From Molanna angustata (Eukaryota > Arthropoda > Insecta > Trichoptera > Molannidae): a stretch of DNA of 64,000 bases. Numbering within the stretch: position 1 is the stretch's first letter; the number at the start of each line of letters is the position of its first letter. Under the pieces are notes generated by a model. It was not told where the DNA came from, searched no databases, and saw nothing but the letters and a program-made list of their open reading frames with translations. Of this stretch, positions 12,373 through 26,800 are shown piece after piece. The position numbers were made by a program, and so were the translations under genes. The stretch covers positions 32,525,431 through 32,589,430 of the forward strand of contig OY754980.1 of NCBI GenBank assembly GCA_963576475.1, read 5' to 3'.

Positions 12373-13002
12373 GGCCCATAATAATCAAAAGTAACGTTAT
12401 TTTGACTCATAATTAAAAGTAGTATTGTATTAATAGAACTAATGATGGTTGTACAATTTTTTTAAAACTTACTTAGTATGTTAGTTTTCATTTGTCGTTT
12501 TTCTTGATGAGTTAGCTTATTGCTTTACTTTCTCCGGAAGCAGCGCCGGGTAAGTACCCAATATTTTTGAATGTTCATGTGAACATACATACAGATAAGT
12601 CTTATTATTTTGAATTGTTATTGCATAATTAATAAATTTAATAAACGACTATACAAGTTTTCCTCTAAATAATTCTATTTATTTTAAAATATAGTCTTAT
12701 ACAAGACATATATTCAAACCGTCTAAACTAACTTTGAAAAGGTTTATTATTCCATATCAAAATATTTATGGCACCATCATGGCTCACTTAAGTAAAGGCA
12801 AAGCATAATGTTGAATAGTTACCTATAGTATATTTAACAACAATATGAATTAGTATTAGTCTCAAATAAATAATATTTAATATAGCATGAGCATCAGGAT
12901 TTCTTTTTTCTTCTTTTTATTTTAACTGTAAGAGGTAATCACAGTTGAACTCCATAATTAATTATATTTAAGTCAAATATTTGGTTGTTTTGTTAATCTA
13001 AA
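12373..13002. other. A+T-rich non-coding stretch
   Basis: Nothing recognisable beyond homopolymer tracts. Confidence 0.5.
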
Positions 13003-13655
13003 TTAGTTGCATAAAACACGTGAGATCCAACGGTCGATGGCGATAGTATGTATATTGAATTATACGTACCAAACTATAAACACTTAAAAACAAATTTATA
13101 AACATTTTAAGATATTTTGTATTCTATATAAAACATGTATGTATGTATGTATGTCAGGATAGAATAGTATGGAGATTTACATCTACAATTTTCATATTCT
13201 TTATAGAAAATTAAATTATCTAGTTGGAGTGAATTAAATTATCTAGTTGGAGTGAATTAAATTATCTAGTTGGAGTGAATTAAATTATCTAGTTGGAGTG
13301 AATTAAATTATCTAGTTGGAGTGAATTAAATTATCTAGTTGGAGTGAATTAAATTATCTAGTTTGTAGACCTATAACTTTCTATATTTTCTGAAATTTTA
13401 GGTTGTGTTCATTGAGCGGATCAGAAGTTATAAGGGGGGGAGACAGACACACAAAATGTTCTACTCCGAATTCTGAGTAAATCCCTGTATGGAACATTTA
13501 TGCTGCGAAGCCTCTAAGTTGGTGTTTTTTGACTTCAAAGTTGGAAAAGCCGTGAAAAAAGTAGACTTCTGCATACAATTCTCGCGTATCCTGGCTTGAA
13601 ACATTGTCGATATGTTAAGAGAACAAAGTTCTCCTGAACAAATCAACAGTTGGAT
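13003..13655 (+). mobile_element. Family H element, copy B, with internal tandem expansion
   Basis: Ends TTAGTTGCATAAAACACGTG and AATCAACAGTTGGA. Most of the core is replaced by a 23-bp array (13203-13365). The right third matches copy A closely, including the hairpin before the end. Confidence 0.75.
13203..13365. repeat. 23-bp tandem array, about seven copies
   Basis: The unit is GAATTAAATTATCTAGTTGG plus AGT, base-identical across copies. One unit exists as single-copy sequence in other family H members (TTAAATTATCTAGTTGG at about 8393), so this is a local expansion of element sequence. Confidence 0.95.
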
Positions 13656-13934
13656 CAACATTCAAAATGACAAAAGAAATATTTGAGAGACGTCTTCTAA
13701 AAAGTATAACTTCTCATTTTTATAATAAGAAGTTCGTTGGTTAACTCAACACATGGTCCTCTTTGGCACAGCACCAAGTGCTGCAAGACTTTCATATTTT
13801 ATCTTTGATTTGTTTGGGTATGTTAAGGGGCTGTTCAGAAAAAGCACTTTCACTGCAGAGAAGACATCACATAAAGAGGAAAAATGGGCAATAGTCCCTG
13901 AAAAACAAACCTTTGAGTGTTATTAACAATATTT

Positions 13935-14110
13935 AGATGGGTCGGTGGCAAAGCAGTTAATGCATTGGGTTACTAATCAAGTGGTCGCTAGTTCGAATCC
14001 TGCCTCAACCGATTTCGTTCGCCTATAGCACAAGCATTTATGCTTATTTTAGGGAACGTAGGAAGATGTATATGTACTTGTTTAACAAGGATATATTCAT
14101 ATTTAAAAAA
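13935..14110 (+). mobile_element. SINE-A copy
   Basis: Head GATGGGTCGGTGGCAAAGCA, B-box-like TAGTTCGAATCCTGCC, body AAGCATTTATGCTTATTTTA and tail TTAACAAGGATATATTCAT followed by an A run. Full length. Confidence 0.88.
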
Positions 14111-17100
14111 AAAAAGAGAAAAAAAAGACAGTATTTCTGTATGGATTTTTAAAATTTAGATGACAAACTATACCAAGGTATTATATAATGACTATGTATA
14201 ATGACTTAAAATGATCTTGTAAAGAAACCAATTTGTAAAGAACGCAAAAGCTTACTTGCAATAATAACAACAATGTATAATTAATTATACTTATATATAT
14301 ATAAATACAGATAATATTACTATAAATTGCTCATGTATTCAATATATCACACAAAAAAAATGTGATCCCGTAAGTTCACACACAGTTAATAAATATGTAT
14401 AATAAAATAATATTACAATCAATAATTTGAATATAATATGAAATTGATAAACTCGTGAATAGATAAGAATGTGACCGATTCAAATATAAAATAATATCAG
14501 AGTGAACATAAAACTGGTATGAGTGTGATTTTCAGTGACAATTATGTTCAATCAATAATTATATATTTCACAAAACAACTGGTTACTTTTGAATTAAATA
14601 ATTTGTTAAAAATACAGTACCAACTCGATAATTCACCATTATTCAAGGCACACTAAATATATGTGGCACTAGATGCAAATTTTTTATGGTAAATACACAC
14701 AAAATACGAGTTGTACCCCAATAAATTAATTTTTAGCGAGTTGTACCCCACTTCTTGTACTGAAATAGAAGCAGTGGGGTTCGTCCAGTCATACGTTTTG
14801 TACAACTTGACTAGCGCGAAACAGGAACGACATAAGCATCAATATAAATTATACCTTTTTTTGAAAATCAGTAAAAAGATGTTTACATTATACCAACATT
14901 TTTTGTTAACTGATAGTTTTACATCTAACAAGGGAATTCCAAGGGAAGTTTTAGGGGTACTTTCGGAATTATTATTTATCGACATATTTTCAAATATTAT
15001 GATTCTGGAACTGTCAAGCAGTAGAAAATACTATAATTTATCTCTGCCTTTAGTTTCAAACAAATTACACTAACAAATTGTTTATACAGTTTAATGCAAA
15101 AATAATAGAATCAAATGTAAATTTTATAATAAAAAAAAAAGAGAAAACTCCAATGCAACTAATCACATTTGAGTGCCTGTGCGAACTTAAGGTATTTAAT
15201 TAACATGTTGGTCCTTTGAAAACTTTTATAATTTGCTAGCATAAATAGCACTAAATAAATACATTAGCTTCGGACACTTTATAATATTGTATTGTAATTA
15301 TTTTAGCTATACAAGAAGCAATTTTTGGTCATTATTTCTTTTAAGCGACATATTTATATACTATATAAAGATCAGAGTTCAAACTTAATGAGTAAATAAT
15401 ATAACCTAAAAATGTATTATTTATTATAATCACCACGAAATAAGAGGTAACTCGTCACCGTTAAAACTATAGCAGAGTTTTTAAACAATTTCTTAATCAA
15501 TATGAGGTGGGCAGGATAACTTATTCTTAATTTACTCGGATCAAGATCATAACAATTACATTGATAGTGATCCAGAGATAATGATCATTGATATTTCTAG
15601 CTGATTGATTGCACATACGCCCAAGTCTTTTAATCATAATCATGAAAACAATGTTATTAAACATGTAAACAGAATTAACTAGACAATATGCATAATTCTG
15701 ATTTTATTATAGTGCCACCTGTGCAACTACAGATATTTGGATTTAAAACTGTCCCAACCATAAAAAGCGTTTTGAAATTCATTTCATCCAGCCATCAACA
15801 TATCACATTTTAGTGGATAGAGAAATGCATAAAAGTTTTATTTTATTTTGAGAACAGTTAACTGGATTACTGTATCTCAAAAAAAGTTTGGACGTTCTCT
15901 AGACAGATGGCAGCAGCGTAGACAGGTTATTCTCAATTTATATGAATTACTCAAATCATACCATTATTTTACAGAAAGATAAAACGCTTAGTATGGAAAC
16001 CTAAGCACGAGGCATTATTGTGAAAGTTGAGCAACTCTGAATAAACCAGCCAATACTTATTGGTTTCTCATACGTAAACCTTTCCTTACTGCGCTTCTGA
16101 GATGCATCTAACTCAATTTTATTCAACGTGTAGCCCTTTGATGATGCAAATATTCAATTACAAATTATGCAACAATGCACTCATAGTGAGTTATTGCAAG
16201 AGATGTAGGGAGCTACAGGGGTATGCATTGGGGCCATTACTGTTTACAATATACATAGAAATCTTTATGAGTTTATAGAATTTATACCTGCATAAGTAAA
16301 TATGCATCTACATACATATAAAAATTTGGCACATTGGTTTCTTTGGAACATTATATACGTATATATAAATCTTAGTGTAAGGTTAGGATAATTAGGATTA
16401 TGTTAATCATTATTGCACCGAAATAACAAATTCAGTTGATCTGAATCCAAATCCAACTTCTACCTGTCTGAATCACCTTTTAAGACTAGATTGAACATTT
16501 ATAAAAATGCAATGTGTTGGGTAAATACTGACAGATTAAAATAGAGAACAATATTGTTAATAAGAAGCCGAAAAGGGGAATTATTAGATACACATCAAAT
16601 CAGATCGATAAGGAGTACGAAACGTTTTCTTAAAGCAACGTAGAAACTGAAGAAACTTACTCTATGCAGAGTGATATGAAGAGAAAAATTGTGGAAAATA
16701 AAATATGTAGGATGGGAAAGGAATGCAATTAAAAAGGAAAAGTACATTTTAAAAATAAAGACAGATTAGTTTTGATTAAAAATGCTTGGGTACTTCACAA
16801 AGTAGAAACACAATAACGTTCTTACTTATTAGATTTCGTTAATAGCTTACTAAAGACGCAACTAGACAATCATGACTAAAATAGTTAAGATCGGTATTAA
16901 AAAATCTTATTTATAAACGTATACTAAGATATTACTTACTAGTTCACTAAAATGTTTACGAACACCCTCATTTATTTTTTTCATATGGCCGCGTTGACTT
17001 CACAGATGTCAAAAAATAGAAAAATTCATGTCATTTTTGGATAGCTAACATCGAAAAATGAAAACAAACACCGCGTTGTGGCGTGTTGAGTTAAATTAAA

Positions 17101-17459
17101 CACAATTGCGATGAAGAATAACAAGGAAAATTAGAAAAAAATATTAAATTTTTCTGTCAATCTCAAATATGTGTCGGAACATATGCCATTTTGAAATATT
17201 TGGTATGACGCTTTAGTTAAGTGTTAAACATCCTCTCGACTTGTCCCAACTTGACGTCTATGAAATTAAGGCGTAATAAAGATAGTCACGGTTTATAAGT
17301 AATCTTTTTCACTAATCACGCTCTATTACCCGGCACTATATGTAGATAGTTTACGTTTATAAGTAAGACGGTAAGTATTTATATGGAACCATATAAAAAA
17401 GAATACACTCATCGAAATTAGTATAAATAATTATACTTAGAATGTACAGAAGTATGCAT
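14111..17459. other. A+T-rich stretch downstream of the PP2C gene
   Basis: One decayed LINE trace (16195-16262) was found. No other gene or element could be supported. Confidence 0.55.
16195..16262 (+). pseudogene. Decayed LINE reverse transcriptase fragment
   Basis: A short plus frame reads LQGYALGPLLFTIYIEIFM, resembling the GVPQGSxLGPLLFTIYIN block of non-LTR reverse transcriptases. Flanking frames are full of stops. Confidence 0.45.
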
Positions 17460-17465
17460 TTTATT
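17460..17465 (-). terminator. Candidate polyadenylation signal of the PP2C gene
   Basis: AATAAA on the minus strand, about 180 nt after the TGA. It is the first perfect hexamer downstream. In A+T-rich DNA such a hexamer is common by chance. Confidence 0.4.
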
Positions 17466-17644
17466 ACATATATTAAAATTAAACTCAAATAGAGTTCATT
17501 TTAGAAAATGTAATATTATATAACTAATCAGCATTTACTTTTTCTTCATACTTGTCGTTTGGAAGGGGAGATAGGAATGTGGTTGGTTTGAAAGAAGCAT
17601 TAGGTATATGGTGTAAGACAGACAGTTATGAGAACAGAATGCTA

Positions 17645-17836
17645 TCACTTTGTTTCGGCTTTAGATTTGTGTTTGGACTTCTTTCTAATTCTCAACACCT
17701 GCGGTATCATTGTATAACAACCTGTGATACGTCTGTAGATGGCTTCCTCCAGTTGAGCGTCTGTCCTTCCCTCTGGTTCAGGTGTTGGGGCAGCAGGGAA
17801 GGTAACCAGGACCACTGTCATATTGTCGTAACTTCC
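17645..17836 (-). CDS. alph: PP2C coding exon 4 and stop
   Basis: Encodes residues 269-331. It begins GSYDNMTVVLVTFP, which closes the catalytic core with D272, after acceptor tttccag|GGAAGT. The last ~25 residues (ITGCYTMIPQ to KSKAETK) are basic and have no counterpart I recognise in PPM1A/B. A weak donor, ACAG|gttgtt, lies at the point where family resemblance stops (about 17721). The annotated tail may therefore be read-through into an intron, with the real C-terminal exon downstream and not found. The TGA is at 17647-17645. Confidence 0.75.
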   Translation of the reverse strand, partial: GSYDNMTVVLVTFPAAPTPEPEGRTDAQLEEAIYRRITGCYTMIPQVLRIRKKSKHKSKAETK

Positions 17837-20800
17837 CTGGAAACAACATACATTATATTTTCATTTATTTCCACTATTCAAATAATCATTAGCGTTTCAC
17901 ATATTTTTTGAAAGTAGTTTAGGTTTAAAAATACTCCAGAATAATTTAAGCAATAGACAGTTATAGCTTTAGTGATAGCCCAGCGGTAAGGTCGTCGCTT
18001 CACATGCGTGAGGTTGACGGTTCGAATTCGGGCAGGCACGCACCTCTGGATTTTCAAAAAATCTATGCGGATTTATATCACTAGCTATGTGTAGCCGTGA
18101 TTCAATTTGTCTAGTTCCCCTTTCTAAGGGTTTTGAAGGTCAGATGGCAGTCGCTTCAATCTAATAACCAGACTCGCCATTTCCAGGATCATGGTCAAAG
18201 CGTAACCCGATAGAAACGGGACAAAAGCGCTAATGAGGAAAAAAAAATCCCATCCATTTACAAATTTACTCATTTTCTTAATTTTAAGTCAGAAAATTTT
18301 TCATATAATTTAGTATACTTTGTATCCTCCTGAAGAAGGGAACTTTGGTTCTGTGACATTTATTTTATTTATAATATACATGATTTTTATACAAAAAAAA
18401 GAGGTTCGACAACAACACAAAGTAATAATAAAACATTTAGAACAAAGACAATGGAAGGATACACATACACAGCACACATCCATACTATTGACACTTTCAT
18501 TGGTGGAAAGATATATTTCCTTGTAGCAATACACCATTTTGAGTACACAAATATATATATAAATATGTTAGCAGATAACCAATGCATTAGGTTTGTCTAT
18601 CACATCATACTGTAATGTGTAAGTAAATATATAGGTAGGTAGGTACTTATATAATGTGATGCATTTTAATATCATGAATTACATACCTACATAATTACAC
18701 ATGTATATTTTATACATAAGTATAAAATATAACTAAGCATAATATACATAGTAAGTAATAAATAAATAAATAATAATTTGTCCTCAAGCTGTTTCCTTAG
18801 ATATAATATCAACAAGACAGTTTGTATGTACTTATTATATTACTCATCATTACAAATAGAATCAAACATATTACTGATTTGTATTTCAACATACATACAT
18901 ACATACATACATTACTATATTGATATAACTAGTTGCATGTAACACATGAGATCCAACAGTTGAAGAATAAGTACCAAACTATAAACCCATAAATACAAAT
19001 TATTTAATATTTTAAGATATTTGGTTTTCTATACACACATGTACCTAGGTATGTATGTCTAGATAGGATAGTATGGAGGTCAGTCCTTTGATCCTACCCA
19101 GAATGTGAAAACAGCATGATGGTATGTATGTATGTTTGGAGATTAGTATCAAATTATTAAGTCTTCTTAGATATTGTGAGTAGGCTACTTCCATACAAAT
19201 TGTATGAAGTGATGTCGTCACTAAATTCAATTTTTATAAAAATTGTTAAAAAAAATTGAGATGTGCTAATACAATGTTAATATTTTTTATAGAATATTAA
19301 ATTTTCTAGTTGGGGTGTTTCGGCTTTTTTCAATATTTAAAAAAAAATTGGAAATATATAATTGGAAATATTGGGCAGTTAAACTCATAAATTTATCATT
19401 AAAAAATATTTTTCTTAATAAAAAATGTTTGAGAAACCCTGGAATTTTTTAAAAACAACTAATTTGAGATTTTGTATTTGTCTATGTTCATACCAATTTT
19501 CAGCTTTCTAGCTTTTATGGTTTCTGAGATATATGGAAAAATAAACCAAAATTTCAAAAGTTGATAACCCCTGACTGAAACGAAAATTCACAATTCTGAG
19601 TATAAAAGTTTTGTTGGCCTATAACTATTTATATATTCTGAAAATTTGGGCTCTGTAAATTCAGCGGATCAAAAGTTATAAGGGGGGACGGACACACACA
19701 CCCACACACACCACACACACACAGACACACACACAACACTCACATAAAATGTTCTACTCCGAATTCTGAGTAAATCCATGTATGGGAACATATATGCTGC
19801 GAGGCCTCTAGTTGGTGTTATTAGCATGCAAAAAGTCCACTACACCATACAAAATTTTCCTTCGTACACGCATCTTGGCTTAATAATGTCGATTCATTAA
19901 GAGAATTGAATTCTCATGAACGAATCGACAGTTGGATTAATTACTAAAAATATTACAATAATTATTTTCATCTTTCTACCTTATTTGAATGTCATTTAAA
20001 ATATTGATAAACTATATCGGCCTTCGTAGCTCAGTTGGTTAGGTATCTGGCTGCTGATCCAAAGGTCCCGGGTTTGATTCCCGGTGGAGGCACAGTTTTT
20101 AATTGTATTTTCAGTCTGGATCTGTGAGACGATTAATATCGCAAGTCTCCAGAATGTGGAAAATTGTTATTTTGGGTGCGTGTCAAATTAATATTTGACG
20201 TAGTATCTGTTAGTTGCCCGAGAAGCAACATTAAAATAAAATAAATGGAAATTTAGATGGGTAGGTAGCCATATTGAAGTGCACTGGACTACCAATTTAG
20301 TGGGTATAGGTTCAAATCATATCTCGACTGACTGGTTTATATGTACATATCTCTGTTACTAATAAATTAGACTGTAAGTTGATTGAAAGAATTTGCAATA
20401 AACCTGCCAGTGTACAGTAAATAAATAAATAAATAATACAGTAAATAAAATGTACAAAAAGATAAATAAATAGATTGTGTTTAATAATAAATAAACCTCA
20501 GGTGTTCTCAGCTTATTTTCAAACAATGCGAAGTTACTTTGTAACATTGTATGTTGCACAATCGTTTAAAGCGATCACGAAAACCAGCCAATGACAGATC
20601 ATAAGCCCTGAAGGTGCCGTTTCCCTTAAAAATATATGTTCTCGTTTCGTCTATTGAGATATTTTGTTAGAAGCTGCAAACAACTTTGGCAAACAACTAA
20701 CACCCGGTGCAACTTTCATATTATTATTATTATTACTATGCATGAATAGGATAAACAATAAATTGTGTGTAAACAATCAATGTATTTTACACAGAGGAAT

Positions 20801-23800
20801 AAATTATGCATTAATAACATGTACAATACCATGATAAATAAAATAATAATAAATTATACTTGTATGTATAAAGGTGACATCTGACATAGATCACTCTGTC
20901 TGTCATATAATGAATGGAAACTAACTACAAATACAAAATAATAAAAAGGTAGATTCTGTATGTAATTAAACAGTATTTGAAGCTTTGATGAGAATTAAAA
21001 GAAAAACATTGTAGGTAAAGTATTGTATAACAAGGACAATTTATGTCTATTGTCCACATACATCTCATCTCTAATTACACATTATATATATATATATATA
21101 TATATATACATACATACATACATACATACACACACACTCCTGGCTGCCCTACAACATAAGCCATCTGCTAAATAATATACTCACTACACACCTAACAACA
21201 TACCGTGAAATCATATAATAACAACACACACTACTAACATTCATATAATTTTTTGTTCAAGTATGGATTCTTAAATATGTAATCATTAGAAAGTAGGAGA
21301 TCTTTGGTGGGTGAATTAAAGGAAATGATATTAGAGTAATGTGTTACAGAGGGTCCCAACCATCGCGATCGTTTGATTTCTGTGCTGTGGTGTCCTGGGT
21401 TCGATTCCCAGAAGAGGAGTGTAGAAAACATCAGGTGATGGTAATTAATGTTATAAGATAAGTGGACTGTATAAAAACGATCTCACCGATGTTTCATATT
21501 CTGCTGGTTTACAATGAAAGTCTTTTCCGTGCACTGGTCGAATCAATTAACATTAAGACACCAACACGTGGTGATCTTCAGACTTGTACTAAATCACACA
21601 CTTGTCACTTCCCATTGTTATTGTTACTCAAAAATCTTGTAACTTATAATTTTCCAATGCAACAATTTCTGAACACATCGGTGAGGGGAAATACAAGGAA
21701 AGGAGACATGGAAATATGCTTCTACAGGGAGATATTTATTTAATTTTAAAATTATTTCATCCAACTGTCAAAAAATACCAACTTAGAGGCTTCGCAGCAT
21801 ATATGTTCTAAAGATGGATTTATACTCAGAATTCAGAGTAGAACATTTAGTGAGTCTGTGTATAAGTGTGTGTGTGTCCCCTTATAACTTTTGATCCGCT
21901 CAATTTACTAAGCCCAAAATTTCAGAATATATAAATAGTTATAGGCTTACGAAACTTTTATACTCAGAATTTTGTTTCAGACAGGGGTTATCAACTTTTG
22001 AATTTTTACTTTATTATTCCATATATCTCAAACACCATATAAGCTAGAGCCCTGAAAAGTGGTATAAATATAGACAAATACAAAAACACAAATTTGTTTT
22101 TTTCGGAGTCTCTCAAACATTATTTTATGATAAATTTATGTGTTTACCTGCCTATATTTCCAAAGCCGAAACACCCCAACTAGATACCTAATTTGATTTT
22201 CTATAAAAAATACTAACAGTGTAGTAGTGCATACATCTCAAACATTTTTTAACAATTTTGAGAAAAATTGAATTTAGTGACGACATTGTTTCATACAATT
22301 TTAAAGGCAGTATACACTACACAAAATCTACGGGGACCCAATAGTTTGATACTTTATCAAAAATTAACTATATTTTTAATTTTGTTTACACCACGTATCG
22401 ATTGAATTTGCGACCGGTTTCGGAACTGACCGTTCCCTCCTCAGGGAGAATTTCAAATTAGCATCAGGAGGGTACGATTAGTTCCGAAACTGGTCGCAAT
22501 TCAATCAATAAATGGTGTACACGAAGTTAAAAATATAGTTAATTTTTGTTAAAAATGTACCACAAAGATAAAAACACGATATTTGATATTAATGATACTT
22601 TATCTCCAAACATACAAACATACATACATATTATCATCCTGTTTTCGTTATCTGGGTAGGAAAAAAGACTGACCTCCATACTATCCTATCCCGACATACA
22701 TACCTATATGTTTTATATAAAATACAAAATATCTTAAAATGTTTATAAATTTGTTATTAAGTGTGTATAGTTTGGTATGTATGCTCAATTACATACTATA
22801 ACCATCGACAGTTTGATCTCATATGTTATATGCAACTAGTATGCAAATGTTGATTCTCTGGGATGTAAACACTGGTTAGTATGATGAAATATAATTTACT
22901 TGGAAAATAAATAACAAATGACTAACGGGAAATAGTACATCCTATTGCCTCGTGGAATAATGGCAATTCCCTATTTTATGACTCAAATAAAACAAACATT
23001 GTAAGTGTGTAACCTAAATAAAGCTCGCCAAGTAAAAGAATGCGGGTGACTTCACCTTTGCACAAACCAATTTTAGTACAGGAATATACTCTCATTTAAA
23101 TCAACCAATCAAATCATTCCATGTTTAATGTATCGCGTGACACTTTTGCCCTAACCTATACCATCATGTTCGTTTTTTTAAAGAATGAATATGTCCTTGT
23201 AACAAGAACATGTACATCATCATACATTCCGTAAACAAAACATAAATGTTTGTGCTATAGGTGAACGAAATCAGTCGTGGCAGGATTCAAACTGGCAACC
23301 ACTGGATTACCACCAGCACGCTAACTGCTCTGCCACCACTCGTCTAAATTCTCTCATTCAACTAATTGTTTAGCTTTACAACATTGTATTTCTTACCTCC
23401 GACTTAAATTTGAAAATGGACACGTTATAGAAATGTGAAGTTACGTTGAAGGTGAAAAAACTTGGTAAGATCAGGTGAAGGTGGGTAGGTATGTAAGAAT
23501 CCATATAACATACATATCAATATTAATTTGTCAGTGTATTTGTTAACTTGAAAGCTTGGTATGTACATTACAGGTCTGGTGGTATACAATGTAACATCTA
23601 AATACCTGCACAAAAATTAATCCCTTAGTGGATGTTACACAATGAAAAATAATTTACTACAATCTGTACTTATTTCAAGGACATATTCATTTAAAAAAAA
23701 AAATTTAAATAAGACAAATTGACTATAAGAATTTGTTGATAAAGTAAAGAAAGGTATATCATATAGATGCTTTACTCTGGTGTTAATTCATATAAGTTTC

Positions 23801-26800
23801 TATCCTCCTATAATACTGTTTTGGCAGACAGAAAAAATACAACTTGGCTAAAATGACGATTCTTATCCCTCAGACGGCACATCAGGGTCTTTTGGACCCA
23901 AGACTTTTTTGTTTTGCTTGCCATTTTGTGCCCGATCTACCTAGAAGGTTCATAACCCCATGTATTTTACGACAAATGTTTGAAATAGCTTAGTCGACCG
24001 CTGACAGTTGCACAGGAAGAGCATTTTTCTCACTTTGGGTCAGTCGTACCCTGCAGTGCCGTTTACGAAAGTATTATGCATGAAGAGATTTTTTTAATAA
24101 ATTTTAATATTCTAAATAAAAAAAAGATTTCTTTTTACAAACTTCTTTGATTTCGTAGAATAGCTGATATGAAACCTGCATAGGCATAATTTCCCAATAT
24201 CACATTATAAGATAATATACGAAAAAACAATTAGGTATCTATGATAAGGGCCTTTTCAACCAACACGGTCATCCTGATACTGATGATGGAAAATATATTA
24301 TTATTATTTATTTATAGACAGGCAGCCAAGGCTGATGTGCCTATATCAACAATTTTATTATTTGTTTGTAACTATTTAGCTGTGTCCAAAAACAAGTCCA
24401 GTATATTCTTGAAAATATTAACATGTTGGGGCAGATTATTACCACTCTATTAGAAAGAAAATGCTTTCGAGGATTTGTCTCTAACCTACTTTTCACAAGT
24501 TTTAAGCTATGGCCACGCAAATTAGTGTTATGACTATACCTATGTTCATGCTATGTATTATTTTTTATCTGAGTTTTTTTTTTGTTAATTTATTCTTTGG
24601 TTTTTAATGTATGTACTTTCGTGTTTAATTTACCTTTCTTATATGTTTTTATTTTTCTTTATATATCCTCTGCTACCGTGCGTTGTTATGTCTAGATGTT
24701 TATAAATTGTAGAAAGGTGTTTGATTTGATATTTTTATTTAAAATAGTGAATTGCATTGTGGATTCTGCATATCTGTTGGAGAAAATTGCATTTCGTTGC
24801 CCTTTATGCAGTACTAGATCGAATGAATTATTTTCTATTCCTATTTGTAAAACTAATTATGCGCAGAACTCTTTTGTCAGACGTAGTTGTAAATTGTATA
24901 ATTCTGTCATTAAGTCTGAAATCGATATTCTAAATGTTGATTTTGCAGCTTTTAAAAGAAAACTTTATAATGTTGTGTGAAAATAATTATTTTTAACTTA
25001 TATATTATGTGGATACGTATTAACTGTTTTCTTTTTTTTTTCATTTCTTGTCTGGTTAATTGGTTATTTATTTTATTATGTTATGTTTTATTTCAATCTT
25101 GTTTATTCTTCCTCCTGCTACAACTAATGTTCTTTTTCTTCATAAAGTATTTTATTGTTAACCATTTATGGAAACTTTGCTGGTTTATTTGATTATTATT
25201 TTGTACCATTACAATTTATTAATAAAACTGTATGTTTCCTTGATAAATAAAATAAATAAATAAATAAATCGTATTTCTTTGGTTTATGCTGTGTCATGTA
25301 ATATTTAATTTTGTAAAGGGCTTTGAGCCATGAATCAATAAATAAATAAATAAATAAATATTGAAAGAGATTTTTCATGTTTACACAGTCTATTAATATT
25401 TTGAATGTTTCAATAAGATCTCCACATTCTCTTCGGTTATTCAGTTTTTACTTGTATTTAGAAACATGATCAATTTTGTTTCATTAAAAAAAACCTAGTA
25501 TGTGTGCAAGATATTTGTTAATATTATTACCTTAGCAAGGCATGTGTCGATGAGTCTATTGGTGACTTCTGTGAGGTCGTCTGTTATCTTGAGTAGGGCG
25601 CTGACGTACGAGCAGATGTCCTCGTTGCACATGACGTCCCATATTCCGTCGCAGGCCAGCACCAAGAACTGGTCCCTCTCCAAGTCTCGCTCCCACACCA
25701 GGACCTCAGGCTCGGGAGACACCAGCTGCTGAGTGGGGCCCAGGTCGCGGGACGACTTATATAATAAAACAATATTACACATCATTAGTAACAACAAAAC
25801 AACATCTGCAGCTTTACTCTTGATACCCTATTCCAATCTCAATTTTGAATTTTCGCTTAGAACCAACCTTTAAAATGGAGAATAAGGCGGTAGGCAGGTA
25901 TGTTATAATTGTAATAGTAATTAGAATGTAAACTTATAATGGAAACTGGGGCAGCAAGTAGGTAGGTTCTAAGCATATAATAGTTTTAAACAGTAGAACC
26001 TTGGTTTTTCTAGTAAGGTGACAAGATTTCATGCTCAATTTTTACTCTTCTATGCAATAGTGAGGGGTCATGATTTCACAATTTTTAAGTGTATTTTCTT
26101 TACATCAATTTCTTAACAGTTATCATGTAGAGCAGTCTTTCTCAAAGTGGGCGGTAACGCCCCCTTGTGGGCATTGGAGACCTAGAGGGGGGCGTTAAGG
26201 GACCCAGAAAAAAATGGGGGGCGTTGGCGTGGTGTAGGGGGGCAATAGTTGATTTGTAATTTCACTTACTTTATATTTTAAATTTCACTAAAAACCTACT
26301 TCTCAATATCGAATAATTAGTTTATATTTCTACCCTGTATGATACTAATGTTTTTGAGTAAAATCGAACCTGATATCAACAAACTTGTTAAAAATCATCA
26401 AATTCATCCATCTCATTAGATTAGTTTTAAAACTAAAATTGATTACCTATCTATACTATTTCTTTAATTTGATTAAAATATTATATTTTAATTGCTCTCA
26501 CTGGTAAAAATTTCTAGTTTAGAATGTAAGTTTAAATACCAGAACCGACTATATAGCACACTATAACTAAATTAATTAAAGCAATGAAATTGTGGTTTTT
26601 AAGTTTTAGGAGTGTATAAAAAATTGAGGGCGCTGAAAAATAATTAATCTTCAAAGGGGGCGGTATAGAAATAAGTTTGATAATCTCTGATGTAGAGAGT
26701 GCACACTATGAGTTTCGTCGTGATGTGTTTGTATGTATGGCGTACGGCGTTCACCGTATGGATTATCCTTTTTGTGTCCTCTCTGCAACCCAAACTATAA

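Noticed and set aside
14711..15073. 120-codon plus-strand frame
   Set aside because: No recognised motif, and the surrounding DNA is empty of other gene signals; probably chance.
20019..20094. Functional tRNA gene
   Set aside because: The A- and B-box match is good, but the sequence runs on into a body and tail shared with 59296-59470, so it is a SINE head.
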